Source of the DNA: CBDCYH01 sp965224105
GTDB lineage: Bacteria > Bacteroidota > Rhodothermia > Rhodothermales > JABDKH01
Direction: 5' to 3'
Length of the DNA: 64,000 bases
NCBI GenBank assembly: GCA_965224105.1
Contig: CBDCYH010000002.1
Span: 1,178,001-1,242,000 of the forward strand
In this document: piece by piece, positions 16,870-25,418 of the stretch
Position numbering within the stretch: the first letter of the stretch is position 1
How the letters are laid out: each line of letters begins with the position of its first letter
Translations under genes and position numbers: made by a program
Notes under the pieces: generated by a model
The model's database searches: none
Seen by the model: the letters and a program-made list of their open reading frames with translations, nothing else
Told to the model about the DNA's origin: nothing

Positions 16870-17230
16870 ACTCACATCTCTTATATAAGATAATCTTCTG
16901 TTTATATAAATAGTGTAGTAGTTGTAGGAGTGTTAATAGTGTGGATAAGAATTGTTTAACACCACACGTAATTTACCAACAGTAGTTTTCAACAGTAACT
17001 TGGTATATGGGAAGAGGTGTTTTCGCGGTTATCCTCAAGGTTTTTGTGTTGACAGATGTTGCCTGGCGCTGCGTGAGGGGATGGGATGAGTCTGGTTATC
17101 AACAGACGCAGGAAAGAGGGTAAGTGTGTCGACCCTGGGGATAGAGGAGAGGAAATACACAGCCGCGCGGGGCCTGTAGATGTTATTAACTATGGAATTA
17201 CCACAGATCGGTACTTATCAACATCAGAAT
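16870..17230. other. Candidate chromosomal replication origin (oriC)
   Basis: Non-coding, with the elements expected of oriC. An AT-rich stretch (16880-16915) precedes a run of triplets TAG TAG TTG TAG GAG TGT TAA TAG (16916-16939) that abut a perfect DnaA box in reverse orientation (TGTGGATAA, 16940-16948): the arrangement of a DnaA-trio element beside its box. Further 8-of-9 boxes: TTATCCTCA 17029-17037, TTATCAACA 17096-17104 and TTATCAACA 17215-17223, and a 7-of-9 TTTTCAACA at 16986. Genes diverge from it, and the sign of G/C skew changes here (see findings). dnaA itself is not in the window. No skew plot was run. Confidence 0.62.
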
Positions 17231-17238
17231 AACACACC

Positions 17239-18444
17239 ATGGTAGAACTGATTCCGGTTCACGAGGCCTGGAGCATTATCCAGTCTTGTTCTCCATTGCA
17301 GGACAACACCAAAAGGGTAAGTACGGATGCGGCCCTTGGGCTGACGACAGCTGAGGAAATAAAGGCAAGGTACGATCAGCCACCGTTCGCCAATTCCGCC
17401 ATGGATGGGTTCGCCGTACGAGCGAAGGTTGTGCATGTGGGTGGCAGGTTGAATGTTGTTGGAGAAGTTGCGGCCGGCGCAAAGGATACTGGCGTCGATG
17501 TTGGTGATGACGAGTGTGTTAGGATTATGACGGGCGGCCCCCTTCCGAACTGGGCCAATGCTGTGATTCCTAAGGAATGGGTTGACGAACAGGGTGGGAT
17601 AATAACGGTGCAGCGAGAGGTGATGGAGAATCAGCATTGTCGCCCGCGGGGAGACGATCTAGGCTCTGGTACACAGGTCATTGCGGCGGGTACGAGGCTG
17701 GGGCCGCATGAGCTTGGTTTGGTAGCCTATGCGGGGCACGGGTCGGTCTTGGTGTACCAAAAGCCGAGCATAGGCATTATCACGACAGGGAATGAGCTGA
17801 AAGCCGCCGGTGGTGAGCTTACCCCAGGGGAAATTTTCGATTCGAACGGGCCGACATTGGCAGGCCTATGCAAGCAGGCGGGGGCATCCGTGGTCTCGCA
17901 GGTTCGAGCTCGTGATTCGCGCGCCAGCCTGGAGGGGTGTCTGAGGCAGTCGCAATCTGCGGACATTCTAATTTTCTCGGGTGGTGTATCGGTGGGCAAG
18001 TACGATTTTGTGAAAGAAGTCCTGGAAGGAAACGGTTTCGAGATTCTTTTTTGGAGGGTTCGGCAGCGACCGGGGAAACCGCTACTCTTTGGGAGGTCGA
18101 AAAAGCAGGTGGTGTTCGGGCTGCCGGGGAATCCCGTCTCGTCTGCGCTTTGCTTTGATCAGTACGTCCGCTATTCGATTGCGCTTCGGTTGGGTCGGGA
18201 TGATGCGAAGAGACCCGAGGTGCCAGCAGTTCTGCGGGGCGATGTTCAAACCCATGAATCGCTGCACTACTTTTTGCGAGGTGTGCAGGAGGTTGACGGA
18301 TCAGGGGTGTCCAGTGTCCGTATCATTGGCAAGCAGGGGTCGCACATTTTTTCTTCCCTGCGTGATGCCAACTGCATTGTTCACGTTCCGGAGGGTGTTT
18401 CGGAAGTGAAAGACGGCACGATAGTGGCGACAGAGTGTTTCTAA
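17239..18444 (+). CDS. moeA: Molybdopterin molybdenumtransferase MoeA
   Basis: 401 residues. Domain order is as in MoeA: N-terminal region with PPFANSAMDGFAVRA (the SxMDGYAV motif, about 50-64), DDVR-like loop and GGPLPNWANAV, then the MogA-like domain with GIITTGNEL, GEIFDSNGPTL, SGGVSVGKYDFV and VVFGLPGNPVSS, and a C-terminal beta domain. It inserts molybdate into adenylated molybdopterin to form the molybdenum cofactor in the cytoplasm. No other moa/mob gene is adjacent. It is the first gene to the right of the proposed origin, and its start is 16 bp from the last DnaA-like box. Confidence 0.95.
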   Translation: MVELIPVHEAWSIIQSCSPLQDNTKRVSTDAALGLTTAEEIKARYDQPPFANSAMDGFAVRAKVVHVGGRLNVVGEVAAGAKDTGVDVGDDECVRIMTGGPLPNWANAVIPKEWVDEQGGIITVQREVMENQHCRPRGDDLGSGTQVIAAGTRLGPHELGLVAYAGHGSVLVYQKPSIGIITTGNELKAAGGELTPGEIFDSNGPTLAGLCKQAGASVVSQVRARDSRASLEGCLRQSQSADILIFSGGVSVGKYDFVKEVLEGNGFEILFWRVRQRPGKPLLFGRSKKQVVFGLPGNPVSSALCFDQYVRYSIALRLGRDDAKRPEVPAVLRGDVQTHESLHYFLRGVQEVDGSGVSSVRIIGKQGSHIFSSLRDANCIVHVPEGVSEVKDGTIVATECF

Positions 18445-18462
18445 CCTTAGTGGTGACAGAAA

Positions 18463-19089
18463 ATGACTTCAAATTTTAAAAAATCGGCATTTATCAGTGT
18501 TTTTGCGGCTTTATTTTTAGTCGCGTTCACATTCGGGCCAAAACTGCCAGATCCGCTCCCGATTGGTGCAAAAGCGCCCATGACGGATGTAGGACTAATG
18601 GATGTGTCCGGTACGGAGGTCACATTGGCAGAAACAGCAGGTGAAACAGGGCTGTTGGTCGTTTTTTCCTGTAATAGCTGCCCATGGGTAAAAAAATGGG
18701 AAGACCGCTATCTCACGATATCCAGGCTCGCGCGCGATTCCGGGGTAGGAATGATCGCCCTGAACAGCAACGAGAAGGACAGGGAGGACACCGAGTCACT
18801 GGAGGCCATGAAGGTCCGTGCAGAAGAGCAGGGTTACGATTTCCGATATGTGGTTGACAAGGACCACAAATTGGCCGATGCGTACGGCGCAAGCAGGACA
18901 CCGGATGTATTTCTCTTCGATTCGTCTATGCAATTGGTTTATCGAGGCGCGATCGACGATAACGCCCGCTCAGCAGCGGATGTGGAAGAAGCGTACCTCA
19001 CAAATGCCATTCAAAGTCTTGCGGCTGGAAGCCAGATTGAGCCAGAGGTTACGAAGTCTATCGGGTGCACGATTAAAAGGCTTCGTTAA
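18463..19089 (+). CDS. Membrane-anchored thioredoxin-like/peroxiredoxin-like protein
   Basis: 208 residues. Residues 9-25 form a signal anchor or cleaved signal peptide; the rest is a thioredoxin fold with LPIGAKAP (AhpC/TSA-type start), VVFSCNSCPWVKKWEDR carrying a C70-x-x-C73 redox pair, ALNSNEKDREDT, and a cis-proline region SRTPDVFLFD. The layout matches extracytoplasmic peroxiredoxin-like proteins of Bacteroidota (redoxin domain). Likely role: thiol-disulfide exchange outside the cytoplasm; partner unknown. It follows moeA by 18 bp and may share its transcript. Confidence 0.85.
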   Translation: MTSNFKKSAFISVFAALFLVAFTFGPKLPDPLPIGAKAPMTDVGLMDVSGTEVTLAETAGETGLLVVFSCNSCPWVKKWEDRYLTISRLARDSGVGMIALNSNEKDREDTESLEAMKVRAEEQGYDFRYVVDKDHKLADAYGASRTPDVFLFDSSMQLVYRGAIDDNARSAADVEEAYLTNAIQSLAAGSQIEPEVTKSIGCTIKRLR

Positions 19090-19162
19090 GGGGCGATAGA
19101 CTTAAGAATTTGTGGCCGGGGCCGATAATTCTTGTGACACCTCCAAGTAATCGGAATTCACA

Positions 19163-19399
19163 ATGGAATTTTCACCCGTTACCCGAACGATCGCCCTGTT
19201 GCTTGATGATGCGTTGAATATTGAGGAACGCAAACAAGCGTTTCGCATGTTGGCGAACAATGACGAGGCAAGAGAGTTATTTGCCATGTGTGTAAAGGCA
19301 CTTGATGGAAATCGAAGCTCGCGAAAAACGCAATTCGCCCAGGATAGGGACCCGTCAAGAAACAATGGCGCACAGTGGTCAAACGATCTGGCTGCGTAA
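19163..19399 (+). CDS. Small hypothetical protein
   Basis: 78 residues from ATG 19163. Two helices are likely (RTIALLLDDALNIEERKQAFRMLA and DEARELFAMCVKALDGN), then a polar tail ending NDLAA. The N-terminal half looks like the short cytoplasmic segment of anti-sigma-type proteins but no membrane helix follows, so I assign no family. It lies between two plus-strand genes and reads in the same direction, which supports it; an opposite frame of similar length is less protein-like. Confidence 0.5.
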   Translation: MEFSPVTRTIALLLDDALNIEERKQAFRMLANNDEARELFAMCVKALDGNRSSRKTQFAQDRDPSRNNGAQWSNDLAA

Positions 19400-19427
19400 C
19401 TCCGGCCGCAACTGAGTAAAACCCCCG

Positions 19428-20093
19428 ATGTACGTTTTCTGGTGCGCGTCCAACTCCAAGCTTCACAAGCTTGAAAAGGGCAAAACCATTGAAGGCTCTT
19501 TTAGAGTTTATCGTTCGTTATCCGAAGTAAAGCCGAAGGCGGGCCAAAAGGTCATGGTGCTGTACCGGTCGAAGGCTCAGACCTCCTCGTGGCAGGACAG
19601 GATCGAGAAGATTCGCCCGAAGGATGTACTCAACATCCGACCCTTTCGCCCAACAAAGCTTGTGAAAGCAGGTGGCGGATACGTCTACCGTATTAAAAAA
19701 GGAAAGCCGCAAATACTTTTGATCAAGCGACGCGGGGTGTGGGACCTGCCCAAAGGGAAGTGCGACAAAGGAGAAACGATCGAGGAGTGTGCCAAACGCG
19801 AAGTGTGCGAAGAGGTCGGCATCAATAAAGTTCGAATCGTTGAACCCCTTGGCGCAACGTTTCACACGTACACACACCGTGGAGCTTTTGTGGTAAAAGA
19901 GACGCGCTGGTTTTTAATGAGCACAAAGGCTACAGAGTTCAAACCTCAGGCAAGTGAGCAGATCGAGAAGGTGAAGTTTGTCTCGTTGCCGAAGGTCAAA
20001 TCGAAGGTTGTTTTCGTCAACCTGATCAACCATGCCTCGGAGTGGGAGTCCACCATAGAAGAAGCCCTGGCGGAGCCGCTCGTTCACGTGTAG
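19428..20093 (+). CDS. Nudix hydrolase
   Basis: 221 residues. The Nudix box GKCDKGETIEECAKREV-CEEVG fits G-x5-E-x7-R-E-U-x-E-E-x-G-U exactly, about residues 106-128, preceded by LIKRRGVWDLPKG. Residues 1-75 are an unusual N-terminal region with basic, strand-rich sequence that is not part of the Nudix fold. Substrate (a nucleoside diphosphate linked to a moiety, perhaps ADP-ribose or a polyphosphate) cannot be read from the sequence. The stop codon TAG is immediately followed by the TCA of the convergent gene's stop, so the two genes abut. Confidence 0.88.
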   Translation: MYVFWCASNSKLHKLEKGKTIEGSFRVYRSLSEVKPKAGQKVMVLYRSKAQTSSWQDRIEKIRPKDVLNIRPFRPTKLVKAGGGYVYRIKKGKPQILLIKRRGVWDLPKGKCDKGETIEECAKREVCEEVGINKVRIVEPLGATFHTYTHRGAFVVKETRWFLMSTKATEFKPQASEQIEKVKFVSLPKVKSKVVFVNLINHASEWESTIEEALAEPLVHV

Positions 20094-20570
20094 TCACTGG
20101 CGGAAGAGTGAGGCCTTGAGATGGGGTGACAAGGTCTGCACCGTCTGAGTTGTCATGAACATCTTGTAGTTCATTAGCGATCCGCGCACCTCTATCTGCC
20201 TGCGAGACGAGACCATCCGTGGGTCATTCGAGAACGCAACACTTTCCCATACCAGAGTTAGCGATTCGGGACTAACTTGCAGTGCACCCAGCAGCACCTC
20301 TGTGCGCCCGTTGGACTGGGCATTCGTGTAGGTAAGGTCTGATCCATCCAACCGGATAAATCCGTATTCAAAGTGGAGGGGAGAGGGAGCGAGTGATTCG
20401 CTCAATCGCCAGGTCCTTGTGTTAACCCGGAGGAGGATCTCAGAATCGTGTTCTATGAATTCGGTCGTTTCCAGATAGGTTGTCGGTGCGATGGTTGGGT
20501 ATGTTGCTGCACCTCGCCCATGCCAACAACCGACCAGCCGGGAAACCATTTTGTCAATTTGGGTGTCCAT
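20094..20570 (-). CDS. Nitrobindin-like heme-binding beta-barrel protein (FABP/DUF1794 family)
   Basis: 158 residues. GCWHGRGAATYPTIAPTTYLET (about 14-35) matches the GxWxGxGxGxYPTIxPFxYxE start of nitrobindins, and the C-terminus LMNYKMFMTTQTVQ followed by PHLKASLFR matches the M-ATTxVPxxxxHLxAxLxR end with the proximal heme His. The family forms a ten-stranded lipocalin-like barrel binding ferric heme and NO. This copy is divergent. It starts 36 bp from the divergent esterase gene. Role in NO or peroxynitrite handling is inference from family. Confidence 0.78.
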   Translation of the reverse strand: MDTQIDKMVSRLVGCWHGRGAATYPTIAPTTYLETTEFIEHDSEILLRVNTRTWRLSESLAPSPLHFEYGFIRLDGSDLTYTNAQSNGRTEVLLGALQVSPESLTLVWESVAFSNDPRMVSSRRQIEVRGSLMNYKMFMTTQTVQTLSPHLKASLFRQ

Positions 20571-20605
20571 TGCGCATTGTGAGTTTTGATTCTGATGTAC
20601 CCCGG

Positions 20606-21535
20606 GTGAAGAATAGTATCAAAAATTTTGCAGTAGTCGGAATCTTATCCGCGCAGGTTGCGGGGTGTGTAGTGGTGTACTCTGCCGGGATGCCGTTTGT
20701 CTACGATAGCGCAAAATTCACCGCGGGCGAGTCTTTGCTGGATCAGGTCTATCAGGGCGGCGAGCATTTTGTTGACAGCATCAAGCACACGCTTGATTTC
20801 TACGCTCCGGATGGAGAGGGCTGGCCCGTGATGGTGTTTGCACATGGGGGCGGCTGGAGTTCGGGAGACCGAAAACTTACAGTTGGAGGAAAAGAAGTCT
20901 ATAGAAACATTGGGCGGTACTTCGCGCAGAAAGGCATTGGGACAGCGGTGATTTCCTATCGCTTGTTGCCGGGTGTCCATTGGTCGACACAGCTCCATGA
21001 TGTCGCTGCCGCCATCGACTGGGTTTACACCAACGCACCAGTCCACGGTGGTGATACTACACGATTCTTTCTCGCTGGACACAGCTCCGGCGCACAAATG
21101 ATGGCAAGGCTGGTTACTGATCCGAGCTATCTCAATGCCCGGGGAGTTTCTCGAGGATCAGTAAACGGCGTTGTTTCTGTAAGCGGAGGAGGTTTCGATC
21201 TGCAGGACTCGCTCACCTATGCAATGGGTGCTGACTTCGCATACCTGGAAGAGAGATTTGATCCCGTCGATGATACCGGTTCGTGGGTGGTTGACGCATC
21301 GGTCGTTCAGCATGTTGACAGGTACTCGCCACCGATGATCTTTTTTGTCGGGTCGAAGGAGCACCCATCGTTCCGCCGACAGGCCCAGCTCATGATCGAT
21401 GCGCTGGTTGAGCACAGCGTGCCAGCAGAGCTTCACGAGGTAGCCGGCGCGACACACCCTATGATGGTTTTGAGAATGAGCAAAGATGGAAACACCCTAA
21501 CCGAACAAGCACTGCGGTTTATTCTCGCCGAATGA
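20606..21535 (+). CDS. Lipoprotein alpha/beta-hydrolase (BD-FAE/esterase-lipase type)
   Basis: 309 residues from GTG 20606. Lipobox VAGC at residue 21 after a hydrophobic segment. HGGGW (oxyanion hole, about 77-81), GHSSGAQ with the nucleophile Ser (about 162-168) and GATHPMM with the catalytic His (about 288) are clear; the acid is probably in the D-rich stretch near 265. The HGG-type places it with BD-FAE/kynurenine-formamidase-like esterases. It should act at the membrane, facing out. The ORF upstream of the GTG overlaps the divergent nitrobindin gene and is not used. Confidence 0.86.
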   Translation: MKNSIKNFAVVGILSAQVAGCVVVYSAGMPFVYDSAKFTAGESLLDQVYQGGEHFVDSIKHTLDFYAPDGEGWPVMVFAHGGGWSSGDRKLTVGGKEVYRNIGRYFAQKGIGTAVISYRLLPGVHWSTQLHDVAAAIDWVYTNAPVHGGDTTRFFLAGHSSGAQMMARLVTDPSYLNARGVSRGSVNGVVSVSGGGFDLQDSLTYAMGADFAYLEERFDPVDDTGSWVVDASVVQHVDRYSPPMIFFVGSKEHPSFRRQAQLMIDALVEHSVPAELHEVAGATHPMMVLRMSKDGNTLTEQALRFILAE

Positions 21536-21628
21536 TCTATCCTAATGACACAGTTGCCGCAATAAACTCGCATAACTGTAAGGAAACGTTGTAACCTAGG
21601 ATTCACCCAACAAACAGACGTGATAATC

Positions 21629-22732
21629 ATGAAAAGAAACTTACCCACCGTTCTTGTCGCCCTGCTCACCTTCGTCCTGATACAACCAGCTGGTGCTCAG
21701 ATATCGGTAGGGGGCGATGACTTCCTGGCGCTTATCGGTTCATCACAGGCCCTTGCTGACACCTTTAACACCGATACCGGCATCACTGTGGATGTGGGTT
21801 CTGCAGGCGAGAATCAGACATGGGATTTCAGCGCGCTTAATCCTGCTGGACCTAGTAGCGGAACCCGAGCGTATCTTGACCCGGCAGATACCCCTTTTGC
21901 TGCAGACTTTCCCTCGGCGAATCTGGTGCTGGCATTTTTTGCAATAGTAGATACGGTAGAAACCGAATTCTACGAATACAATTTTGTTGACGCGTCCGGG
22001 CTCACTGAACTCGGCGGCGGTCTCGTTGTGAGCGACACATCCTATTTCGAGGAGGTTGATGTACAAAGGACTGTCGATCTGCCGGTGTCGTACAATTCTA
22101 CCTGGGTTGACAGATCAGTCGACACAACCAGTTTTGGACAATCGGTGGTTATTACAAGAGACTCAGTAGCCAATACTATCGATGCGTGGGGATCACTTTC
22201 GATTCCTGTCGGGACGTTTGATGTTTTGCGCATCCGCTCAAACGATGTAAGCATATCGGATTCCTACTTCAACGATATCCTTATACAGTCTGATACATCA
22301 AGGTCAATCGAGTACCAGTGGTTATCGAAAGACAACTTTGTGTTGTTGTCGGTTCGGAGCCCTGAAGGAGTTACCGACCCGGATTTCTCCACGGCGCAGG
22401 GTATCTCCGTGGTTACCACTATCGGAACAACGTCCATTGATTCACCCGGCCTGGAAACCGCATCGCTGATGACCGTATTCCCGAATCCTTCGAACGCAGT
22501 GGTGATGATCGATCTTGAACCTACGTCTCGCTCCAGCGCGACGGTGGAAGTGTACAACGTCCTTGGCCAGTCCGTCCGAACAGTCGCGTCTTTTGCAGAA
22601 GGGCAAGAACGCAGCGTGGTCGTATGGGACGGTAACGACTCTAGCGGAAAACGCGTTGCAGCGGGTTCGTACTTCATCCGAGTGGTGAGTGCGGGTACAG
22701 CCGATAGCAAGCGTGTTGTAATGGTGGACTAA
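21629..22732 (+). CDS. Secreted protein with T9SS type A C-terminal sorting domain
   Basis: 367 residues from ATG 21629 (GTG 21620 is an alternative), with signal peptide (MKRNLPTVLVALLTFVLIQPAGAQ). Residues 28-270 are a beta-rich domain of unknown fold, acidic. The last 80 or so residues are a T9SS type A sorting domain: LMTVFPNPSNAVVMIDL, VEVYNVLGQSVRTV, WDGNDSSGKRVAAGSYFIRV and SKRVVMVD. This directs export through the type IX system and attachment or release at the cell surface, consistent with PorX in the same window. Function of the cargo domain is unknown. Confidence 0.9.
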   Translation: MKRNLPTVLVALLTFVLIQPAGAQISVGGDDFLALIGSSQALADTFNTDTGITVDVGSAGENQTWDFSALNPAGPSSGTRAYLDPADTPFAADFPSANLVLAFFAIVDTVETEFYEYNFVDASGLTELGGGLVVSDTSYFEEVDVQRTVDLPVSYNSTWVDRSVDTTSFGQSVVITRDSVANTIDAWGSLSIPVGTFDVLRIRSNDVSISDSYFNDILIQSDTSRSIEYQWLSKDNFVLLSVRSPEGVTDPDFSTAQGISVVTTIGTTSIDSPGLETASLMTVFPNPSNAVVMIDLEPTSRSSATVEVYNVLGQSVRTVASFAEGQERSVVVWDGNDSSGKRVAAGSYFIRVVSAGTADSKRVVMVD

Positions 22733-22841
22733 CACGGTGTACCGAGGGTAGGACGCGGGCTTGCGTCGTCTTGCGCAGGCCTGCGAGGTGAAACACGTTT
22801 CGACTAGTCGGCGTTGGGCTGTTCAAACGGAAGGATTCTAT

Positions 22842-23891
22842 ATGCAGCCCGTCCTGTGTAATTACTATCTCACCTACCGCTGCAACGCGAAGTGCGGCTT
22901 CTGCGACATCTGGGAGAAACCCTCGCCGATGGTCTCAAAAGAAGACGTCGAACAAAATCTTCGGGACCTGCGCGGGATGGGAGTACGGATTGTAGATTTC
23001 ACGGGAGGCGAGCCGCTGCTCCACAGCGACCTTGCGAGTTTTCTGCGGACTGCAAAAGATCTTGGGTTTCTCACGACCGTCACCACAAACGGTTTGTTGT
23101 ATCCCAAGCGCGCGCACGAGTTAGCAGGACTCGTCGACCTGTTGCACTTCTCCATCGATTCTGCTGATGCGGAAACGCACGATACCTCGAGGGGGGTCAA
23201 GTGCTTCGACCACTTGATGGAATCGATAGAGGTGGCCCTTGGACTCGGCGAGAACCCGGACCTGATATTTACAGTAACCAACGAAACAGTTGGAGAACTG
23301 GACAGGATATACGAGACGATATCCCTGCCCAATAACCTTGTGCTGATTATCAATCCGCTGTTTGAGTACGGCACGTTAGGGGAGGAGTTGTCGAGGGATG
23401 TGATAGACCAGGTACAGGACTTTGCGCGCAAGCCGCTTACGTATCTAAACCCCGCGTTTCTATCGCTGCGCCGGAAAGGTGGCAACAATCCGAAAAATCC
23501 TGACTGCCGCGCGGTTTCCACGTGCGTTGTGATTTCCCCGCACAACGAGCTGGTGTTGCCGTGTTATCATTACGGGCTCGACAGGATTCCGATTGCCGGC
23601 AATCTGGCCCAACTATGGAAATCCGATATTGTTGAGGAGCACAAAAGGATGCAGGGGCGACATGGGGTCTGTGCCGGATGCACCATCAACTGTTACTTCG
23701 AACCAAGTTTTGCAACTAACCCCGCGTCTAGGTATTTCTGGCAGGCCCTTCCCTCCAAGATCGGCTATGGCTGGACGAAGTTTGTGGACCAGAGGCTGTC
23801 GAAAAAGAACGGAGCCCGAGAAGCAATCCTGCCATCCAGAGCTCTAAAAAGACAGCTGGACGGAGTGCGGACTAGGGTGGCGCGGCCCTAG
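22842..23891 (+). CDS. Radical SAM protein with C-terminal cysteine cluster
   Basis: 349 residues from ATG 22842, with AAGGA six bases upstream. The radical-SAM triad CNAKCGFC (C14, C18, C21) binds the [4Fe-4S] cluster; FTGGEPLLH follows as the GGE SAM-binding motif. C-terminal cysteines (PDCRAVSTC, LPCYHYG, GVCAGCTINC) look like a SPASM/Twitch auxiliary-cluster region. Closest in layout to MoaA/HpnH-like proteins. Substrate unknown; its end overlaps the convergent fatty-acid hydroxylase gene at a shared palindromic CTAG, so a functional link is possible but not shown. Confidence 0.82.
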   Translation: MQPVLCNYYLTYRCNAKCGFCDIWEKPSPMVSKEDVEQNLRDLRGMGVRIVDFTGGEPLLHSDLASFLRTAKDLGFLTTVTTNGLLYPKRAHELAGLVDLLHFSIDSADAETHDTSRGVKCFDHLMESIEVALGLGENPDLIFTVTNETVGELDRIYETISLPNNLVLIINPLFEYGTLGEELSRDVIDQVQDFARKPLTYLNPAFLSLRRKGGNNPKNPDCRAVSTCVVISPHNELVLPCYHYGLDRIPIAGNLAQLWKSDIVEEHKRMQGRHGVCAGCTINCYFEPSFATNPASRYFWQALPSKIGYGWTKFVDQRLSKKNGAREAILPSRALKRQLDGVRTRVARP

Positions 23892-24697
23892 GGTGTTCGC
23901 GATTTTTTGAACGGCAGGGTGAAGATCGATCCCAGCGTATTGCCCGCCGATTCCTCGTCGAGGCCAAACTGTATCGCCGTCGGGTCGGACATCCGGAACG
24001 ACCGGCCCAATCGGTCCCAGATGGACAACATCGAACTGTAGTTGGAATCGGTTTCGTTGCGGATTCTCGAGTGATGCACCTTGTGCATGTTTGGAGTGAC
24101 AATGAATACTCTCAGTATCCTGTCAAGGCTGTTACCAATAGAAATGTTGGAATGGTGGAACTGCACGATGGCAAACATGATGGTTTCGTATACGACGACC
24201 TCCCACAAGGTAACCCCCAGAATTGCATACACCGGTATTCTAAAGAGTGAGGAAAGAATAATCTCACCGGTATGAAACCGGTGGGCGGTGGATACATCCA
24301 TCTTGGTATCCGAATGGTGGACCTTGTGGAAGCGCCAGAAAAACGGAACAACATGGTTCAGTCGGTGCCAAAGGTAGGTCCAAAAATCCAGCATAAGGAC
24401 TCCCAGTACGACGTGCAGTAATGGCATGGAGTCCGGGATCAACACGTTCAACAACCCGAACTGATTTTCGGCAGTCCAGTTTGTTACTAACGTCCACGTG
24501 CTTACGAAGAAAAGAGCAACGACAACCGAATTTAGCAGCCCAACCACCAGGTTGCGAACAAGGTGCACAGCGCGATCCTCACGGCTGACAAACAGAGTGA
24601 AGAAAGACGCCAGCGATTCCCAGATTAGCAGGAAAAACAAAACTACAAACGCAGCGCCAACCTGAAACTGTTGCGCCTCAACTAGCGTCGTGAACAT
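23888..24697 (-). CDS. Sterol desaturase/fatty acid hydroxylase family membrane protein
   Basis: 269 residues, four or more membrane helices. The di-iron histidine motifs are all present: HRLNH (about 111-115), HKVHH (124-128), HHSN (about 201-204) and HKVHHSR (222-228). The family inserts oxygen into lipids (sterols, fatty acids, carotenoids) in the membrane. Six bases separate its ATG from the stop of the CDGSH gene upstream, so they are probably co-transcribed. Substrate is not known. Confidence 0.86.
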   Translation of the reverse strand: MFTTLVEAQQFQVGAAFVVLFFLLIWESLASFFTLFVSREDRAVHLVRNLVVGLLNSVVVALFFVSTWTLVTNWTAENQFGLLNVLIPDSMPLLHVVLGVLMLDFWTYLWHRLNHVVPFFWRFHKVHHSDTKMDVSTAHRFHTGEIILSSLFRIPVYAILGVTLWEVVVYETIMFAIVQFHHSNISIGNSLDRILRVFIVTPNMHKVHHSRIRNETDSNYSSMLSIWDRLGRSFRMSDPTAIQFGLDEESAGNTLGSIFTLPFKKSRTP

Positions 24698-24703
24698 CAG
24701 GAT

Positions 24704-25354
24704 TTATGATACGAAGTCGATCTGTTTATGGGAGCCGTCGCAGAACGGTTTGTTGGACGAAGCGCCGCAGCGACAGAGGGCACTCTTATTACCGGTCCGC
24801 ATCGTTTCACGATCAGCGGAGATAACGGTTACCGGACCACTGCACAATAACGGGCCGTTCTCTGCACATGTGATGGTAAGCGGTCCGGTAGGCTCGTCGT
24901 CTACCGAAGCTTTAAGTCCCTGATCGCCAAGCTCGCCGTCATCAGAAAAGACCGCTGTGTGACTTCCATCGCAGTACGGTTTGTTGCGTGACAATCCGCA
25001 TCTACACAACGCGACTCTTTTGACGGCATCGACTGTTTCGCCATCAGGATTCTTTATGATCACGTCTCCGCGGATCATCAGCGGACCGTCTTGTTCGACA
25101 AGGACGGTATTTGTCTCATCCGCTTTTTCCATCTCGGATTCCGATGCGACCTCGTACTCCAGTGCACCTGTTGGGCAGCGCGTAACAGTATCGATTATCT
25201 CAGCGCTGGTGGCTTTGTCAGGTTTTACCCAGGGAGCATCAGAAGGAACAAACACGTTCGGCAGCGAGCGCACGCATACGGCGGCATGGATACACTTTTC
25301 CTTATTGTAATAAACGGTGATGTCTTCGCCGCAGTATTTATGCTTCTTTGCCAT
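24704..25354 (-). CDS. Ferredoxin-like (YjdI) plus dual CDGSH iron-sulfur protein
   Basis: 216 residues. Residues 1-70 are a YjdI-type (4Fe-4S) domain with KCIHAAVCVRSLPNVF and TRCPTGALEY. Two CDGSH motifs follow: CRCGLSRNKPYCDGSH (about 117-132) and CRCGASSNKPFCDGSH (about 192-207), each a mitoNEET-type [2Fe-2S] site (C-x-C-x-n-C-x-x-x-H). One polypeptide therefore may carry three clusters. Known CDGSH proteins transfer clusters or electrons; a redox role next to an oxygen-using di-iron enzyme is plausible (inference). Confidence 0.86.
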   Translation of the reverse strand: MAKKHKYCGEDITVYYNKEKCIHAAVCVRSLPNVFVPSDAPWVKPDKATSAEIIDTVTRCPTGALEYEVASESEMEKADETNTVLVEQDGPLMIRGDVIIKNPDGETVDAVKRVALCRCGLSRNKPYCDGSHTAVFSDDGELGDQGLKASVDDEPTGPLTITCAENGPLLCSGPVTVISADRETMRTGNKSALCRCGASSNKPFCDGSHKQIDFVS

Positions 25355-25418
25355 CGAAGGGTCAGGGTCTGATGATACTGTTGATAACTTGGTGTCTTGA
25401 AAAGCAAACTCGTTATCA

